This document shows positions 45,773 through 56,572 of a DNA stretch of 64,000 nucleotides, piece after piece (position 1 is the stretch's first letter; every line of letters begins with the position of its first letter). This stretch comes from Aquitalea aquatilis (GTDB taxonomy: Bacteria > Pseudomonadota > Gammaproteobacteria > Burkholderiales > Chromobacteriaceae): contig NZ_CP039731.1 in the NCBI RefSeq assembly GCF_005155025.1, positions 1,240,001 through 1,304,000 on the forward strand, written 5' to 3'. The notes beneath the pieces are model-generated. The model was not told the DNA's origin. It made no database searches and was given only the letters and a program-made list of their open reading frames with translations. The translations under genes were made by a program, and so were the position numbers.

Positions 45773-46879
45773 TCAGATGCGCATCGGCATCACGATGTAC
45801 TTGAAGTTGCTGTAGTCGGGAATGGTGACCAGCGTGCTGCGGTTGGAGTCGCCAAACGCCATCTGCAGGGTGTCGGCCGGCAGGTTGGTCAGCACATCTA
45901 GCAGGTAGTTGATGTTGAAGCCGATTTCCAGCTCGCCGCCCTGGTAGGCGATTTCCAGTTCTTCTTCCGCTTCTTCCTGTTCGCTGTTGGTACACAGGAT
46001 GGACATCTTGCCCGGTGCCAGTACCAGTCGCACGCCACGGAATTTTTCGTTGGCCAGAATGGCGGCGCGTTGCAGCGCGTGCAGGAAGGTGAGGCGTTCG
46101 ATCAGGAAGATCTTGTCGTTATCCAGCGGAATCACGCGGTTGTAGTCGGGGAACTTGCCGTCTACCACCTTGCTGATGATCACGGTGGAGCCAAAGCTGA
46201 AGCGCACCTGGTTGGCCAGCACTTCGATATTGATTTCGTCGTCGCTGTCCTGCAGCAGCTTGTACAGCTCCAGGATGGTCTTGCGCGGCAGGATGACTTC
46301 GGCCTTGGGCAGGGTGGCTTCCACGTCGGCGCTGGCAAAGGCCAGGCGGTGGCCGTCGGTGGCGATCAGCTTGACTTGGTTGCCGTCGGTTTGCATCAAC
46401 AGGCCGTTGAGGTAGTAACGGATGTCCTGCACGGCCATGGCAAACTGCACCTGCGAAATCAGGCGTTTCAGTTCGCGCTGCGGCAGGGTGAAGCTGGCAT
46501 CAGAGGCCGAGCCCACCGACAGCAGCGGGAAGTCTTCCGCCGGCAGGGTTTGCAGGTTGAAGCGGCTTTTGCCGGCTTTCAGCGTCAGGCGGCCGTCCAG
46601 TTGTTCCAGCGTGACGGTGGCCTTGTCCGGGATGGCGCGCAGGATGTCCTGCAGCTTTTTGGCCGAGGTGGTCAGGCGGAAGTCTTCGCCCGGCAGTTCG
46701 TCGGCACTGGCGGTGGTGATCTGGATTTCCAGATCGGTGGCCAGAAAGCCTACCTGGCCGCCCTTCTTTTCAATCAGTACATTGGAAAGAATCGGCAGGG
46801 TATGGCGTCGTTCGACAATACCGGTCACCGCCAGCAGGGGCTTGAGAAGGGCATCGCGTTCGGCTTGCAGGATCAGCAT
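45773..46879 (-). CDS. dnaN: DNA polymerase III sliding clamp (beta subunit)
   Basis: The 368-residue protein shows the clamp layout of three repeated domains, starting MLILQAERDALLKPLLAVTG and ending in the conserved YIVMPMRI tail. It tethers DNA polymerase III to the template. It is 53 bases downstream of dnaA in the same direction. Confidence 0.97.
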   Translation of the reverse strand: MLILQAERDALLKPLLAVTGIVERRHTLPILSNVLIEKKGGQVGFLATDLEIQITTASADELPGEDFRLTTSAKKLQDILRAIPDKATVTLEQLDGRLTLKAGKSRFNLQTLPAEDFPLLSVGSASDASFTLPQRELKRLISQVQFAMAVQDIRYYLNGLLMQTDGNQVKLIATDGHRLAFASADVEATLPKAEVILPRKTILELYKLLQDSDDEINIEVLANQVRFSFGSTVIISKVVDGKFPDYNRVIPLDNDKIFLIERLTFLHALQRAAILANEKFRGVRLVLAPGKMSILCTNSEQEEAEEELEIAYQGGELEIGFNINYLLDVLTNLPADTLQMAFGDSNRSTLVTIPDYSNFKYIVMPMRI

Positions 46880-46932
46880 GTTTCGGGCTCCCGAATGTGT
46901 CCAGAGTCAGTTATCGGTTGAATCAACATCGT

Positions 46933-48330
46933 TCAGTTACGCAGCATGGATAGCAGCGTATCGTAATCGTGTGCCATATCGGCGTCATTACTGCGCATTT
47001 CGGCAATGGTCTTGCAGGCATGCAGCACGGTGGTGTGGTCGCGCCCGCCAAAGGCGTCGCCGATATTGGGCAGGGAAAGCTGGGTCAGCTCCTTGGCCAG
47101 TGCCATCGCCACCTGGCGCGGCCGGGCGATATCGCGGCTGCGCTTTTTGCTGTGCATGTCGGACAGCTTGATCTTGTAGTACTCGGCCACCGTTTTCTGG
47201 ATGGCATCTACCGTGACCTGGCGGTTGCCGGCGGCCAGGATGTCTTTCAGTGCTTCTTTTACCAGATCCAGCGAGATGTTCTGGTTGGTAAAGCGGGCAT
47301 AGGCCACCACGCGTTTGAGCGCGCCTTCCAGTTCGCGCACGTTGGAGCGCACGTTCTGGGCAATGAAAAACGCCACCGGGTGATCCAGCTTGATGCTGTC
47401 GGCCTCGGCCTTTTTCATCAAAATAGCCACACGCATTTCCAGCTCCGGCGGCTGGATTTCCACGGTTAGGCCCCAGGAGAAGCGCGAGATCAGCCGCTCT
47501 TCCATGCCTTCTATCTGCTTGGGGTAGGTGTCACAGGTCATGATGACCTGCTTGCCGCCCTCGATCAGTGCATTGAAGGCGTAGAAGAATTCTTCCTGGG
47601 TGCGGTTCTTGCCGGCAAAAAACTGGATGTCGTCGATCAGCAGCAGGTCCAGCGAGTGGTAGTAGCGCTTGAATTCGTCAAACGCCTTGTGCTGATAGGC
47701 GCGCATGATGTCGGCCACATAGCGTTCGGCGTGGATGTAGCGGATCTTGGCCTGCGGGTTCTTCTGGAACACGTGGTTACCGATGGCCTGAATCAAGTGG
47801 GTCTTACCCAGGCCCACGCCACCATAGACAAACAGCGGGTTGTAGGCCTGGTCGCCCGGGTTTTCGGCAATCTGCATGGCAGCGGCGCGCGCCAGCTGGT
47901 TACCTTTACCCGTTACCAGGGTGTCAAAGGTAAACGAGGGGTTGAGCCGGGTGCTTTCGTGGCTGCCGCCAATGGCTTTTACTGCGGCCTGCTTGGCCTG
48001 GCTGGGAATGTTGCTGGCTGCCGGGGTGGGCGCGGGTTTGCGCACGCCATTGCCCACGGCTGCGGGCACGGCCAGTGGCTTGCTGCTGGGCGCACCCAGG
48101 CGCAGCTCGACCGGTGCTTCGCCAACCAGCTCGACAGCCAGTTCTTCAATGCGGCCGAGGAAACGGTCTTTGATGAACTGCATGATGAAGCGATTGGGTG
48201 CAAACAGCGCAATGCCTTCATCGTTGGCTTCGGCCGCCAGCGGCTTGATCCAGGTGTTGAACTGCTGTGAAGACAGTTCGGCCTCGAGGCGAGCGAGGCA
48301 GGCAGGCCAGAATTGATCCAGTTCGGTCAT
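46933..48330 (-). CDS. dnaA: chromosomal replication initiator
   Basis: The 465-residue protein has the N-terminal DnaB-interaction domain (FWPACLARLEAELSSQQFNTW), a variable linker, the AAA+ domain (VYGGVGLGKTHL, LLLIDDIQFFAGK) and the C-terminal DNA-binding signature (FGGRDHTTVLHACKTI). ATG 48330 gives the usual MTELDQFW start; an in-frame GTG at 48339 is possible. No strong ribosome site precedes either. It diverges from rpmH. Confidence 0.97.
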   Translation of the reverse strand: MTELDQFWPACLARLEAELSSQQFNTWIKPLAAEANDEGIALFAPNRFIMQFIKDRFLGRIEELAVELVGEAPVELRLGAPSSKPLAVPAAVGNGVRKPAPTPAASNIPSQAKQAAVKAIGGSHESTRLNPSFTFDTLVTGKGNQLARAAAMQIAENPGDQAYNPLFVYGGVGLGKTHLIQAIGNHVFQKNPQAKIRYIHAERYVADIMRAYQHKAFDEFKRYYHSLDLLLIDDIQFFAGKNRTQEEFFYAFNALIEGGKQVIMTCDTYPKQIEGMEERLISRFSWGLTVEIQPPELEMRVAILMKKAEADSIKLDHPVAFFIAQNVRSNVRELEGALKRVVAYARFTNQNISLDLVKEALKDILAAGNRQVTVDAIQKTVAEYYKIKLSDMHSKKRSRDIARPRQVAMALAKELTQLSLPNIGDAFGGRDHTTVLHACKTIAEMRSNDADMAHDYDTLLSMLRN

Positions 48331-48587
48331 TAAGTACACACAAGTAAAAGCAAAAACCCGCCGTGACGATTATCAGGTTCGGCGGGATGGGCCATGGTTT
48401 GCCGCCCGGTGGGTTGGCCGGCGCAGTGCGCCTGGCGTGGGGCGTAACCTTGGCATGTGTTCATGCATGGCAGTGGCTTGCACCATCCTCCTGTCGCGCA
48501 TACCGCCCTGGGCGGGTGGTCTCGTTTAATAATTACGCAGGGGGTGAGGTGCGTTAAGTTTCGACATTCTAACGGTTTTCAGCAAAG

Positions 48588-48596
48588 TTATCCACA
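48588..48596 (+). promoter_or_regulatory. DnaA box TTATCCACA
   Basis: Perfect match to the consensus DnaA box, 90 bases upstream of rpmH and about 260 upstream of dnaA. It may serve initiation or autoregulation. Confidence 0.75.
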
Positions 48597-48616
48597 GGTG
48601 TACTAAAAATTTGCCA

Positions 48617-48645
48617 TTGACAAGCGGCGGTTTTTCTTGTGAAAT
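48617..48645 (+). promoter_or_regulatory. candidate rpmH promoter
   Basis: Perfect -35 TTGACA at 48617-48622 and, after 17 bases, TGAAAT at 48640-48645 as a fair -10. It is 40 bases before rpmH. Confidence 0.5.
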
Positions 48646-48684
48646 CACGCGTTTATTTCCGTTTCGAAACAGGAATTCTTTATC

Positions 48685-48819
48685 ATGAAGCGTACTTACC
48701 AGCCTTCCAATACCCGCCGCAAGCGCACTCACGGCTTCCTCGTTCGCATGAAGTCCCGCGGTGGCCGCGCAGTGATTGCCGCCCGTCGTGCCAAGGGTCG
48801 CAAGCGCCTGGCCGTATAA
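48685..48819 (+). CDS. rpmH: 50S ribosomal protein L34
   Basis: The 44-residue, strongly basic protein ([18 protein letters not shown]..., then [11 protein letters not shown]) is L34. It is a structural component of the large ribosomal subunit. AGGA lies ten bases before the ATG. It is the first gene of the rpmH-rnpA-yidD-yidC set. Confidence 0.98.
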   Translation: MKRTYQPSNTRRKRTHGFLVRMKSRGGRAVIAARRAKGRKRLAV

Positions 48820-48826
48820 GTTAGCA

Positions 48827-49189
48827 ATGACTTATCGCTTTCGCCGTGTGCACCGGCTATTAAAAACGGATGAATTTTCATCCGTTTTTAGTTTGCGGCA
48901 AGCGCGCAGCACAGCTTTGTTTCAGGTGTACGCCCGCCCCAATGAATTGGGCCATGCCCGTGTCGGCCTTGTTGTCGGCAAAAAGGTTCACAAGCGGGCA
49001 GTACGCCGAAACTACATCAAGCGTACGGTACGCGAGTGGTTTCGCCTGAACCAGGCGGCTTTGCCGGCGCAGGACTACATCGTCCGAGCCAAACAGGCCT
49101 TTTCCCGCGCTGACAGAGCAGAAGCTGTCATCGCCTTGTCTACACTCTTTGCTAAACTGGCACGATGTCGCGCCTCCTCATCCTCCTGA
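48827..49189 (+). CDS. rnpA: ribonuclease P protein component
   Basis: The 120-residue basic protein starts [18 protein letters not shown] and has the conserved RNPRRNxxKR-like basic motif ([19 protein letters not shown]). It supports the RNase P RNA in tRNA 5' maturation. It starts 7 bases after rpmH and overlaps yidD by 25 nt. Confidence 0.96.
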   Translation: MTYRFRRVHRLLKTDEFSSVFSLRQARSTALFQVYARPNELGHARVGLVVGKKVHKRAVRRNYIKRTVREWFRLNQAALPAQDYIVRAKQAFSRADRAEAVIALSTLFAKLARCRASSSS

Positions 49190-49374
49190 TCCGTTTTTAT
49201 CAACTGGCCATCAGCCCCTGGCTGGCACCACGGTGCCGCTATGTGCCGACCTGTTCCAGTTACGCGATCGAGGCGGTGAGAAAGCATGGCGCCTGCAAGG
49301 GCGGCTTTCTGGCGATGAAACGCATCGGGCGCTGTCACCCCTGGGGTGGCAGTGGTTATGACCCGGTTCCCTGA
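49165..49374 (+). CDS. yidD: membrane protein insertion efficiency factor
   Basis: The 69-residue protein has an amphipathic N-terminus ([17 protein letters not shown]), then [19 protein letters not shown] and [18 protein letters not shown], the full YidD signature with its three conserved cysteines. It assists YidC-dependent membrane insertion. It overlaps rnpA and ends 19 bases before the yidC start. Confidence 0.95.
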   Translation: MSRLLILLIRFYQLAISPWLAPRCRYVPTCSSYAIEAVRKHGACKGGFLAMKRIGRCHPWGGSGYDPVP

Positions 49375-49393
49375 ACTTTCCGGTATCGTAGAG

Positions 49394-51043
49394 ATGGATT
49401 CCAAGCGACTCATAATCTTCATCGTCCTGTCCATGGGCATCCTCCTGCTGTGGCAGGAGTACTTTGCGCCCAAGCCTGCTCCGCAGCAGGTGGCACAGAC
49501 CCAAACGGCTTCGCAGCCGGACGCACAGGCCAGCCATACCGCCAGCGCCCAGCCTGCTGATGCAGCCAAGCTTACCGCCGGTCAGCGCATTCGCGTCAGC
49601 ACCGATGTGATCAAGGCCGAAATCGATACCGTAGGCGGCGACCTGCGTCAGCTCGACCTGCTGAAGCACGATTCCGCCACGGATGCCAAAAAGCCGTTCG
49701 AGCTGCTCACCGACAAGAATGGTCGCGTGTATGTAGCCCAGACCGGCCTGGTGGCAGCCAGCAATCCGGCACTGCCCACCCACAAAACCGTCTATAGCGC
49801 CGAGCAGTCCAGCTACACCCTGAGCGGCGACAGCCTGCAGGTGAAACTGACCGCCCCGGTGGCGAATGGCGTGCAGGTGGTGAAAACCTACACCTTCAAG
49901 AAGGGCAGTTACGATATCGGGGTTCGCTTCGACATCCACAACGGCGGCAGCACGCCGCTGGCCCCGACCGCCTATTACCGTCTGTTGCGTGACGGCCAGG
50001 CACCGGAAGGCGAAGGCCGCTTTGCCCACACCTTTACCGGCCCGGCTGTTTACACTGCCGACAACAAGTTCCAGAAGGTTTCCTTCGAAGACCTGGCCAA
50101 GGGCAAGGGCGACTACGCCAAGAACGCCACCGACGGCTGGGTGGGCATGCTGCAGCATTACTTCATGACCGCCTGGATCCTGAAGCCGGTGGATGCTGCC
50201 AGCGTGTGCAAGGATGAAAAATCCTGCCACTTCGAGCTGAAGGACAGCAACGGCCTGTACTCGGCTGCGGCCACCGTGGACCTGAAAACCATCAACCCCG
50301 GCCAGACCGCCTCCATCGCCGTGCCGCTGTATGCCGGCCCGGAAGACTACAGCGTGCTGACCCGTGTTGCTGATGGCCTGGAATATTCCAAGGACTATGG
50401 CTGGGTGCACATCTTTGCTTCGCCGCTGTTCTGGCTGCTGACCAAGCTGCACGGTCTGGTACAGAACTGGGGCTGGGCGATTGTGCTGCTGACCCTCACC
50501 GTCAAGGCCATCTTCTACCCGCTGACTGCTGCATCCTACCGCTCCATGGCCAAGATGAAGGCCCTGGCACCGCGTCTGGAGCGCATGAAGGAACAATACG
50601 GCGACGACCGCATGAAGTTCCAGCAGGCTGTGATGGAGATGTACAAGAGCGAGAAGGTGAATCCGCTGGGTGGCTGTCTGCCCATGCTGATCCAGATCCC
50701 GGTGTTCATCGGCCTGTACTGGGCGCTGCTGGCTTCGGTCGAGCTGCGTCAGGCTCCGTGGATCCTGTGGTACACCGACCTGGCCCGTCCGGACCCGTTC
50801 TATGTACTGCCGGTGATCATGGCCGCTACCATGTTCCTGCAAACCTTCCTGAACCCGCCGCCGACTGATCCGATGCAGGCCAAGATGATGAAAATCATGC
50901 CGGTTGCCTTCTCGGCCATGTTCTTCTTCTTCCCGGCTGGTCTGGTGCTGTACTACGCAGTCAACAACATCCTGTCGATTGCCCAGCAGTGGTACATCAA
51001 CAAGAGCATTGAAAACAGCAAGAAAGTCGCGCTGCAGTCCTGA
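49394..51043 (+). CDS. yidC: membrane protein insertase
   Basis: The 549-residue protein starts [20 protein letters not shown] (first membrane helix), has a large periplasmic domain (about 50-330) and ends in the 60-kDa insertase core with further helices ([20 protein letters not shown]). It inserts membrane proteins alone or with Sec. ATG 49394 is chosen over an upstream GTG at 49346 because the canonical N-terminus begins there. Confidence 0.97.
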   Translation: MDSKRLIIFIVLSMGILLLWQEYFAPKPAPQQVAQTQTASQPDAQASHTASAQPADAAKLTAGQRIRVSTDVIKAEIDTVGGDLRQLDLLKHDSATDAKKPFELLTDKNGRVYVAQTGLVAASNPALPTHKTVYSAEQSSYTLSGDSLQVKLTAPVANGVQVVKTYTFKKGSYDIGVRFDIHNGGSTPLAPTAYYRLLRDGQAPEGEGRFAHTFTGPAVYTADNKFQKVSFEDLAKGKGDYAKNATDGWVGMLQHYFMTAWILKPVDAASVCKDEKSCHFELKDSNGLYSAAATVDLKTINPGQTASIAVPLYAGPEDYSVLTRVADGLEYSKDYGWVHIFASPLFWLLTKLHGLVQNWGWAIVLLTLTVKAIFYPLTAASYRSMAKMKALAPRLERMKEQYGDDRMKFQQAVMEMYKSEKVNPLGGCLPMLIQIPVFIGLYWALLASVELRQAPWILWYTDLARPDPFYVLPVIMAATMFLQTFLNPPPTDPMQAKMMKIMPVAFSAMFFFFPAGLVLYYAVNNILSIAQQWYINKSIENSKKVALQS

Positions 51044-51065
51044 TGTGGACGGTAGTGCCCCAGAA

Positions 51066-51095
51066 AGCCCGGCCGGATAAAGGCCGGGCTTTTTT
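51066..51095 (+). terminator. terminator after yidC
   Basis: AGCCCGGCC (51066-51074) pairs with GGCCGGGCT (51082-51090), 7-nt loop, then a T-run to 51095. It separates yidC from mnmE. Confidence 0.88.
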
Positions 51096-51192
51096 CTGAT
51101 ACAGTAAAAATCAGCGCAAGCTGACCGAAACAGCTGCCGCCGCACGCCCCGCGGCTGTTTCGGCCAGCCTGTCAGCCGCAAGGAAAGCCCGC

Positions 51193-52545
51193 ATGTCTAC
51201 TCTCTACGCTCCCGTCACCATCTGTGCCATTGCCACTGCACCCGGTCGCGGTGGCGTGGGCGTCATCCGTGTGTCCGGCCGTGATCTGCTGCCTTTTGCC
51301 GCGGCACTGAGCGGCGGCAAGCAGCCCAAGCCGCGTTATGCCACCTATACCGACTTCTACGCTGCCGATGGCCAGGCCATCGACAACGGCCTGCTGCTGT
51401 ACTTCCCCGGCCCCAACAGCTTTACCGGTGAAGACGTACTGGAATTGCAGGGCCACGGCGGGCCGGTGGTGCTCAACATGCTGCTGTCGCGCTGCCTGCA
51501 ACTGGGCGCACGGCTGGCCGAGCCGGGCGAGTTCTCCAAACGCGCTTTCCTGAATGACAAGATGGACCTGGCCCAGGCTGAAAGCGTGGCCGACCTGATC
51601 GACGCCTCCAGTGAAAGTGCAGCCCGCAGCGCGCTCAAGTCGCTGAAGGGGGCGTTTTCCAATGAAATCCATGTGCTGGTGGATGAGCTGATCACCCTGC
51701 GCATGCTGGTGGAAGCCACGCTGGATTTCCCGGAAGAGGAAATCGATTTTCTCAAGCAGGCCGACGCGCTGGGCAAACTGCAAACCCTGCGCCAGCGCCT
51801 GCAACAGGTACAGGCCACGGCGCGGCAGGGGGCCATCCTGCGCGAGGGCATGCATGTGGTGCTGGTGGGCCAGCCCAATGTCGGCAAGTCCAGCCTGATG
51901 AATGCGCTGGCGGGGGATGATGTTGCCATCGTCACCGATATCGCCGGCACCACCCGCGACACCGTGCGCGAGGAAATCGTTATCGACGGCGTGCCGGTGC
52001 ACATCATCGATACCGCCGGCCTGCGTGATACCGACGATGTGGTGGAGAAAATCGGCATCGAACGCACCTGGCAGGCGGTAGAGCGCGCCGATGTGGCGCT
52101 GGTGCTGGTGGATAGCCGCGACGGCGTCACCGCCGAGCTGGAGGCCATTCTGGAGCGCATTCCGCCGCAACTGCCGCGCCTGTTCATCTACAACAAGGCC
52201 GACCTCAGCGGCGACGCCATCGGCCTGTCTGAACAGGATGGCCGCAGCGTACTGCACCTGTCCGCCCGCACCCATGCCGGGGTCGATCTGCTGAAAGCCC
52301 GCCTGCTGGAGCTGATTGGCTACAGCGGGGCCAGCGAAGGGGTGTTCCTGGCACGCGAACGCCATCTGGACGCCATTCGCCGTGCTGCCGAACACATGGA
52401 GCTGGCGCATACAGATTGGGAAATGGTGGAAATCTTCGCCGAAGAGCTGCGATTGGCGCAGAACGCGCTATCGGAAATCACCGGCCAGTTCACCCCGGAC
52501 GACTTGCTGGGCGTGATTTTTAGTCGTTTTTGCATCGGCAAGTAA
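51193..52545 (+). CDS. mnmE: tRNA modification GTPase
   Basis: The 450-residue protein has the N-terminal folate-binding domain ([19 protein letters not shown]), a G domain inserted in a helical domain ([41 protein letters not shown]) and the C-terminal FCIGK with the conserved Cys. With MnmG it makes the 5-carboxymethylaminomethyl modification of wobble uridine. Confidence 0.97.
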   Translation: MSTLYAPVTICAIATAPGRGGVGVIRVSGRDLLPFAAALSGGKQPKPRYATYTDFYAADGQAIDNGLLLYFPGPNSFTGEDVLELQGHGGPVVLNMLLSRCLQLGARLAEPGEFSKRAFLNDKMDLAQAESVADLIDASSESAARSALKSLKGAFSNEIHVLVDELITLRMLVEATLDFPEEEIDFLKQADALGKLQTLRQRLQQVQATARQGAILREGMHVVLVGQPNVGKSSLMNALAGDDVAIVTDIAGTTRDTVREEIVIDGVPVHIIDTAGLRDTDDVVEKIGIERTWQAVERADVALVLVDSRDGVTAELEAILERIPPQLPRLFIYNKADLSGDAIGLSEQDGRSVLHLSARTHAGVDLLKARLLELIGYSGASEGVFLARERHLDAIRRAAEHMELAHTDWEMVEIFAEELRLAQNALSEITGQFTPDDLLGVIFSRFCIGK

Positions 52546-52691
52546 CACCCGCCAGCTGCTTCTCCCGGCCGGGCGCCTGCAGCCTGGCGCTTGCCGCAAC
52601 AAAATTCCAACAATCTTCCACCTGGCTTTGCTGTACCGTTGGGTACAGGCATTTCTCCTGCCGTTTTGCCATGTCTCGCGGATCAAGTCTG

Positions 52692-53807
52692 ATGGAACAA
52701 ATCACCGTATACGCCTTCCCGGTTTTCCTGCTGCTGATGCTGGGGGAACTGGGCTATGGCCTGGCCATTGGCCGCAACACCTATCGCCTGAGTGACGCGC
52801 TGGCCAGCCTGAGCCAGGGTTTGCTCAGCCAGCTGGTGGCCAGTGTCAGTACCTTGTTCCAGATCGGCCTGTATGCGCTGACATGGCGGCACCTGGCGTT
52901 GTTTCCCCGTGCTGCGCTATGGAATAGCGTGTGGGGCTGGCTGCTGGCCATCGTGATGTTCGATTTCTGCGATTACTGGCTGCACCGGGTGGGGCATGAG
53001 AGCGCGGTGTTCTGGGCGGCGCATGCCGTGCATCACCAGAGCCAGGATTTCAATCTGTCCACCGCACTGCGCCAGGAAAGCACCGTGGCCTTTCTCGGCT
53101 GGCCGTTTTATTTGCCCATGGCGCTGGCCGGTGTCGCTCCGGCCCAATTTGCGCTGGCCGGGCTGATCGTCTTGCTCTACCAGTTCTGGATTCATACCGA
53201 GCATATCGGCAAGCTGGGCTGGTTCGACCGGGTGTTTTCTTCCCCGTCCAATCACCGGGTGCATCATGCGGTGAATGACCCGTACCTGGACAAGAACTAC
53301 GGCGGCATGTTGATCATCTGGGACCGGCTGTTCGGCACCTTTGCCGAGGAGGACGAAGCCCCGGTATACGGCACCCGCAGCCCGCTCAACAGCTGGAATC
53401 CCTTGTGGGCGGTGGCATCGGGCTATGTGCCGCTGTGGCGGCTGGCTTGCCAGGCCCCGCGCTGGCAGGACAAGTTCAAGGTATGGTTCAAGCCGCCGGG
53501 CTGGCTGCCGGCCGGCGTGGCGGATAACAGCCCGGCCTTTGATCTGCAGCGCGCCCGCCAGCGCTTTGATCTGCCGCTGACCCGCACCAGTATGGCGCTG
53601 GCCCTGCTGCAGTTTGTCCTGCTGACGGCCGCCGGTGCGGCTTATCTGTGGCAAGTGGATGGCCTGGACAACCTACAGCGGTGGGCATTTGCCTTGTTGC
53701 TGGTGGCCGGCCTCACCGGGCTGGGCAGCCTGCTGCAGGGACGTCTGGCTGTGGTCGGTCTGCTGCTGCTGGATGCCCTGCTCATGCTGGCTGCCTGGCT
53801 GTTGTAA
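52692..53807 (+). CDS. sterol desaturase / fatty acid hydroxylase-family membrane protein
   Basis: The 371-residue integral membrane protein has the di-iron histidine clusters of the family: HRVGH, HAVHHQSQ and NHRVHH, spread between hydrophobic segments. Such enzymes hydroxylate or desaturate lipid tails. The C-terminal third adds two to three further membrane helices. ATG 52692 is chosen because earlier in-frame codons lie in sequence resembling mnmE downstream DNA; its ribosome site is weak. Confidence 0.85.
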   Translation: MEQITVYAFPVFLLLMLGELGYGLAIGRNTYRLSDALASLSQGLLSQLVASVSTLFQIGLYALTWRHLALFPRAALWNSVWGWLLAIVMFDFCDYWLHRVGHESAVFWAAHAVHHQSQDFNLSTALRQESTVAFLGWPFYLPMALAGVAPAQFALAGLIVLLYQFWIHTEHIGKLGWFDRVFSSPSNHRVHHAVNDPYLDKNYGGMLIIWDRLFGTFAEEDEAPVYGTRSPLNSWNPLWAVASGYVPLWRLACQAPRWQDKFKVWFKPPGWLPAGVADNSPAFDLQRARQRFDLPLTRTSMALALLQFVLLTAAGAAYLWQVDGLDNLQRWAFALLLVAGLTGLGSLLQGRLAVVGLLLLDALLMLAAWLL

Positions 53808-54008
53808 TAGCCTGTGTCAGCGGCTTGCGAGTGCGAGTGAGACCAGGCGAAAACGACCGAAAACAAGTGGGGAGGCGGATTCTACCTGGAGTAAATGCGC
53901 ATTCCGCAGGCGTTTTTAACGCAGTATCACCGCAGCGCAGCAGACGATTAACTGGTTCTTAGGCTGCGCGCAGAAAATACCTTTTCAGTACCAGGGTTTG
54001 GCTATAGC

Positions 54009-54794
54009 ATGAGCAAAAATCATTTTGCGGATGTCATGTTTCCTTTCCTGCGCGGGCTGTTGCCGCTGGTCCTGTCACTGTTTTTATGCCCGGTTTGGGC
54101 GGCCAGTCCACCATTGGTATTGGCATTCAATACCTTCAGCCCCTGGAAAACGCTGGATGCACACGGCCAGCCATCTGGTCCCTATGTGGAGATCGTCAAG
54201 CTGCTGGCTGCCAGGCTGGATGTCCCCGTGCAATACCTGCCCTGTCCCTTGCAACGTTGCCTGCAGGCCATGCAGCAGGGGCAGGCTGATCTGGTGATCG
54301 GCGTACGCAACAGCGATGACCGTGATGCATACATCGATTTTCTCGATCCTCCCTATGCGGCAGCCACGCCGCTGGCGATTTACCTGCGGCGTGTCGATTC
54401 GCGCAAGGTACGCCGCTATGCCGACCTCTATCCATTGCGTATTGGTGTGGTCGAGGGGATGCGCTATCAGCCTGTTTTTGATGCAGATAAACAGCTAGAG
54501 CGTGATTTTGCACCAAGTAGTCTGTCCAATTTTCGCAAGCTGCTGGCTGGGCGAGTTGATGCTGTGGTCATTAATCGGCGCAACGGCATGGAGTTGTTGC
54601 ACAGCCAGGGTTGGGAAGCTCTGATTCGCGAGCAGCCACTGCAGTTGCCGGCGCAGGAAGAGCGCCGGCTCGGGCTGTCGCGTCGCTCAGCCTGGTATGC
54701 CCGGCGTGGCCGATTGACGGCGGTGCTGCGTGGCATGCTGCGTGATGGCAGCATTGCCAGATTGCTGGCCGTCATGCCCATCGCACCCAAATGA
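54009..54794 (+). CDS. periplasmic substrate-binding-like protein (SBP_bac_3 type)
   Basis: The 261-residue protein has a signal peptide (FLRGLLPLVLSLFLCPVWAA) and then the bacterial solute-binding family 3 pattern (GPYVEIVKLLAARLDVPVQY, QQGQADLVIGV, YPLRIGVVEGMRY). No ABC transporter genes are adjacent, so it may be an orphan amino-acid-type binding protein. It is somewhat more variable in codon use than its neighbours. Confidence 0.8.
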   Translation: MSKNHFADVMFPFLRGLLPLVLSLFLCPVWAASPPLVLAFNTFSPWKTLDAHGQPSGPYVEIVKLLAARLDVPVQYLPCPLQRCLQAMQQGQADLVIGVRNSDDRDAYIDFLDPPYAAATPLAIYLRRVDSRKVRRYADLYPLRIGVVEGMRYQPVFDADKQLERDFAPSSLSNFRKLLAGRVDAVVINRRNGMELLHSQGWEALIREQPLQLPAQEERRLGLSRRSAWYARRGRLTAVLRGMLRDGSIARLLAVMPIAPK

Positions 54795-55440
54795 CCCAGA
54801 TGGCGAGTCAGCCTTCCTGTACCACTCGGGCAGAGGAGTCAGGCTCACTGCCAGTAGCCTGTGCTGCGTCAAATGTCAGCGTTGTGACTAGGCTTTGCCC
54901 GCTGGCATCGCCTTCAGGCTCTTTGCCCTTGCCGGTAATGGGCTTTGCACTATGGTGCACTGCACGATAAAACCCTTTCCGCTCAATGTTTTCACCCCGG
55001 CCACCCGGCTATTCATTTTGATTAACAGTACCTTAGTGTTAATGGTTAACCCTGCTTTACAAGCTGGCGGGCGAACCGTTAGTGTCAGGCAACGCGGTGC
55101 TTTCCCATACTTGGTACTGCTCTTGCCACCCTGGATGCCAGTTGATTTTTCCTGCGCCAGCGGTGCAGCTCAGGCTGACGTGCAAAGCAGGCAATGCCGA
55201 CTCCCTGCCCGCACCCGACTTCCGCGCTGCGTGACCCCGGCCCGGAACACCCTGCCGTATTGACCGGATCGTCAGACGGTATATGGTTGGTGACTGTCGC
55301 AATTGTGTAAAAGTATTGCGCAAAATCAACATTCATGGTTTTAATATAATTCAAACGCTCGTTCGAAAAAGCCTCGCACGGGCGTTCGCTATCTTTTGGG
55401 TTTTGTTTTTTGTCATTTCACATTGCAGGAGAATTTGACC
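54795..55440. other. long intergenic region upstream of pntAA
   Basis: 646 bases without a credible gene. The last 130 bases are AT-rich and include a perfect TATAAT at 55345-55350, about 90 bases before pntAA, probably the -10 of the transhydrogenase operon; no matching -35 at 16-18 bases is clear. Open frames here lack ribosome sites. Confidence 0.5.
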
Positions 55441-56562
55441 ATGCAGATCGCTATTCCGGCCGAAAGGCTGGCTGGTGAAAAACGCGTGGCCGCGACACCG
55501 GAAACGGTGAAAAAGCTGATCGCCATGGGTCACACCGTGGTGGTGGAGCAGGGAGCCGGGCAGTTTGCCGCTGCTCCCGACGCGGCTTATGCAGAACTGG
55601 GTGCCAGCATTGCGGCCAATCGGGCCGAGGCGCTGGCGCAGGCCGACATCGTGCTCAGCGTGCGTGCGCTGGACGAAGCCGGCATTGCCGAGCTGAAACC
55701 GGGTGCGGTGCTGATCGGCCAGCTGGCCCCGTATCAGAACACCACCTTCCCGCAACTGGCTGCGCGCAAGGTCTCGGCCTTTGCCATGGAACTGCTGCCG
55801 CGTACCACGCGGGCGCAGAGCATGGACGTGCTGTCCAGCCAGAACAATATCGCCGGTTACAAGGCGGTGCTGCTGGCCACCCATTACTATCCGCGCTTCA
55901 TGCCCATGCTGATGACCGCAGCCGGCACGGTGAAGCCGGCCAAGGTGCTGATCATGGGTGTGGGTGTGGCTGGTCTGCAGGCCATTGCCACGGCCAAGCG
56001 CTTGGGTGCGGTGGTGGAAGCCACCGACGTACGGCCTTCCACCAAGGAGCAGGTGGAATCGCTGGGCGGCAAGTTCATCGAAGTACCGATGACCGATGAA
56101 GAAAAAGCAGCCAGTGATGGCGTGTACGCCAGGGAAATGTCGGACGACTACAAGCGTCGTCAGGCCGAACTGGTGAGCAAGCACGCCCGTGCGGCCGACA
56201 TCATCATCACCACCGCGCTGATTCCGGGCAAGAAGGCCCCGACGCTGATCAGCGCCGACATCGTGGCCGCAATGAAGCCGGGTTCGGTCATCATCGACAT
56301 CGCCGCCGAAGCCGGTGGCAACTGTGAACGCACCCAGCCGGGCGAGGTGGTGGTCACTGACAACCACGTCACCGTGGTGGGCCAGTTCAACCTGCCGGGC
56401 GAACTGGCGGCAGATGCCTCCAGCCTGTATGCCAAAAACCTGCTGACTTTCCTGTCGCTGATGCTGAGCAAGGAAGGTTTCACCCTCAATCTGGAAGACG
56501 ACCTGCTGGCGGCCACCCTGGTGACCCACGACGGCCAGGTGCGTTTCCCGGCGGCCAACTAA
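55441..56562 (+). CDS. pntAA: NAD(P) transhydrogenase subunit alpha part 1
   Basis: The 373-residue protein covers the NAD(H)-binding domain I ([20 protein letters not shown], then [21 protein letters not shown]). It is the soluble part of the proton-pumping transhydrogenase. The split into pntAA and pntAB is common outside enterics. AGGAG lies before ATG 55441. Confidence 0.95.
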   Translation: MQIAIPAERLAGEKRVAATPETVKKLIAMGHTVVVEQGAGQFAAAPDAAYAELGASIAANRAEALAQADIVLSVRALDEAGIAELKPGAVLIGQLAPYQNTTFPQLAARKVSAFAMELLPRTTRAQSMDVLSSQNNIAGYKAVLLATHYYPRFMPMLMTAAGTVKPAKVLIMGVGVAGLQAIATAKRLGAVVEATDVRPSTKEQVESLGGKFIEVPMTDEEKAASDGVYAREMSDDYKRRQAELVSKHARAADIIITTALIPGKKAPTLISADIVAAMKPGSVIIDIAAEAGGNCERTQPGEVVVTDNHVTVVGQFNLPGELAADASSLYAKNLLTFLSLMLSKEGFTLNLEDDLLAATLVTHDGQVRFPAAN

Positions 56563-56572
56563 GGAGAACAAG

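Larger units (their letters stand above)
48331..48684. other. dnaA-rpmH intergenic region, probable origin neighbourhood
   Basis: Genes read away from this gap on both sides, as is usual at the origin in this group. I find only one perfect DnaA box and a modest AT-rich stretch at 48590-48660, so a complete oriC is not obvious from reading alone. Confidence 0.45.

Noticed and set aside
54895-55263. 122-codon frame upstream of pntAA
   Set aside because: No ribosome site and no family pattern; the region looks like a long promoter segment.
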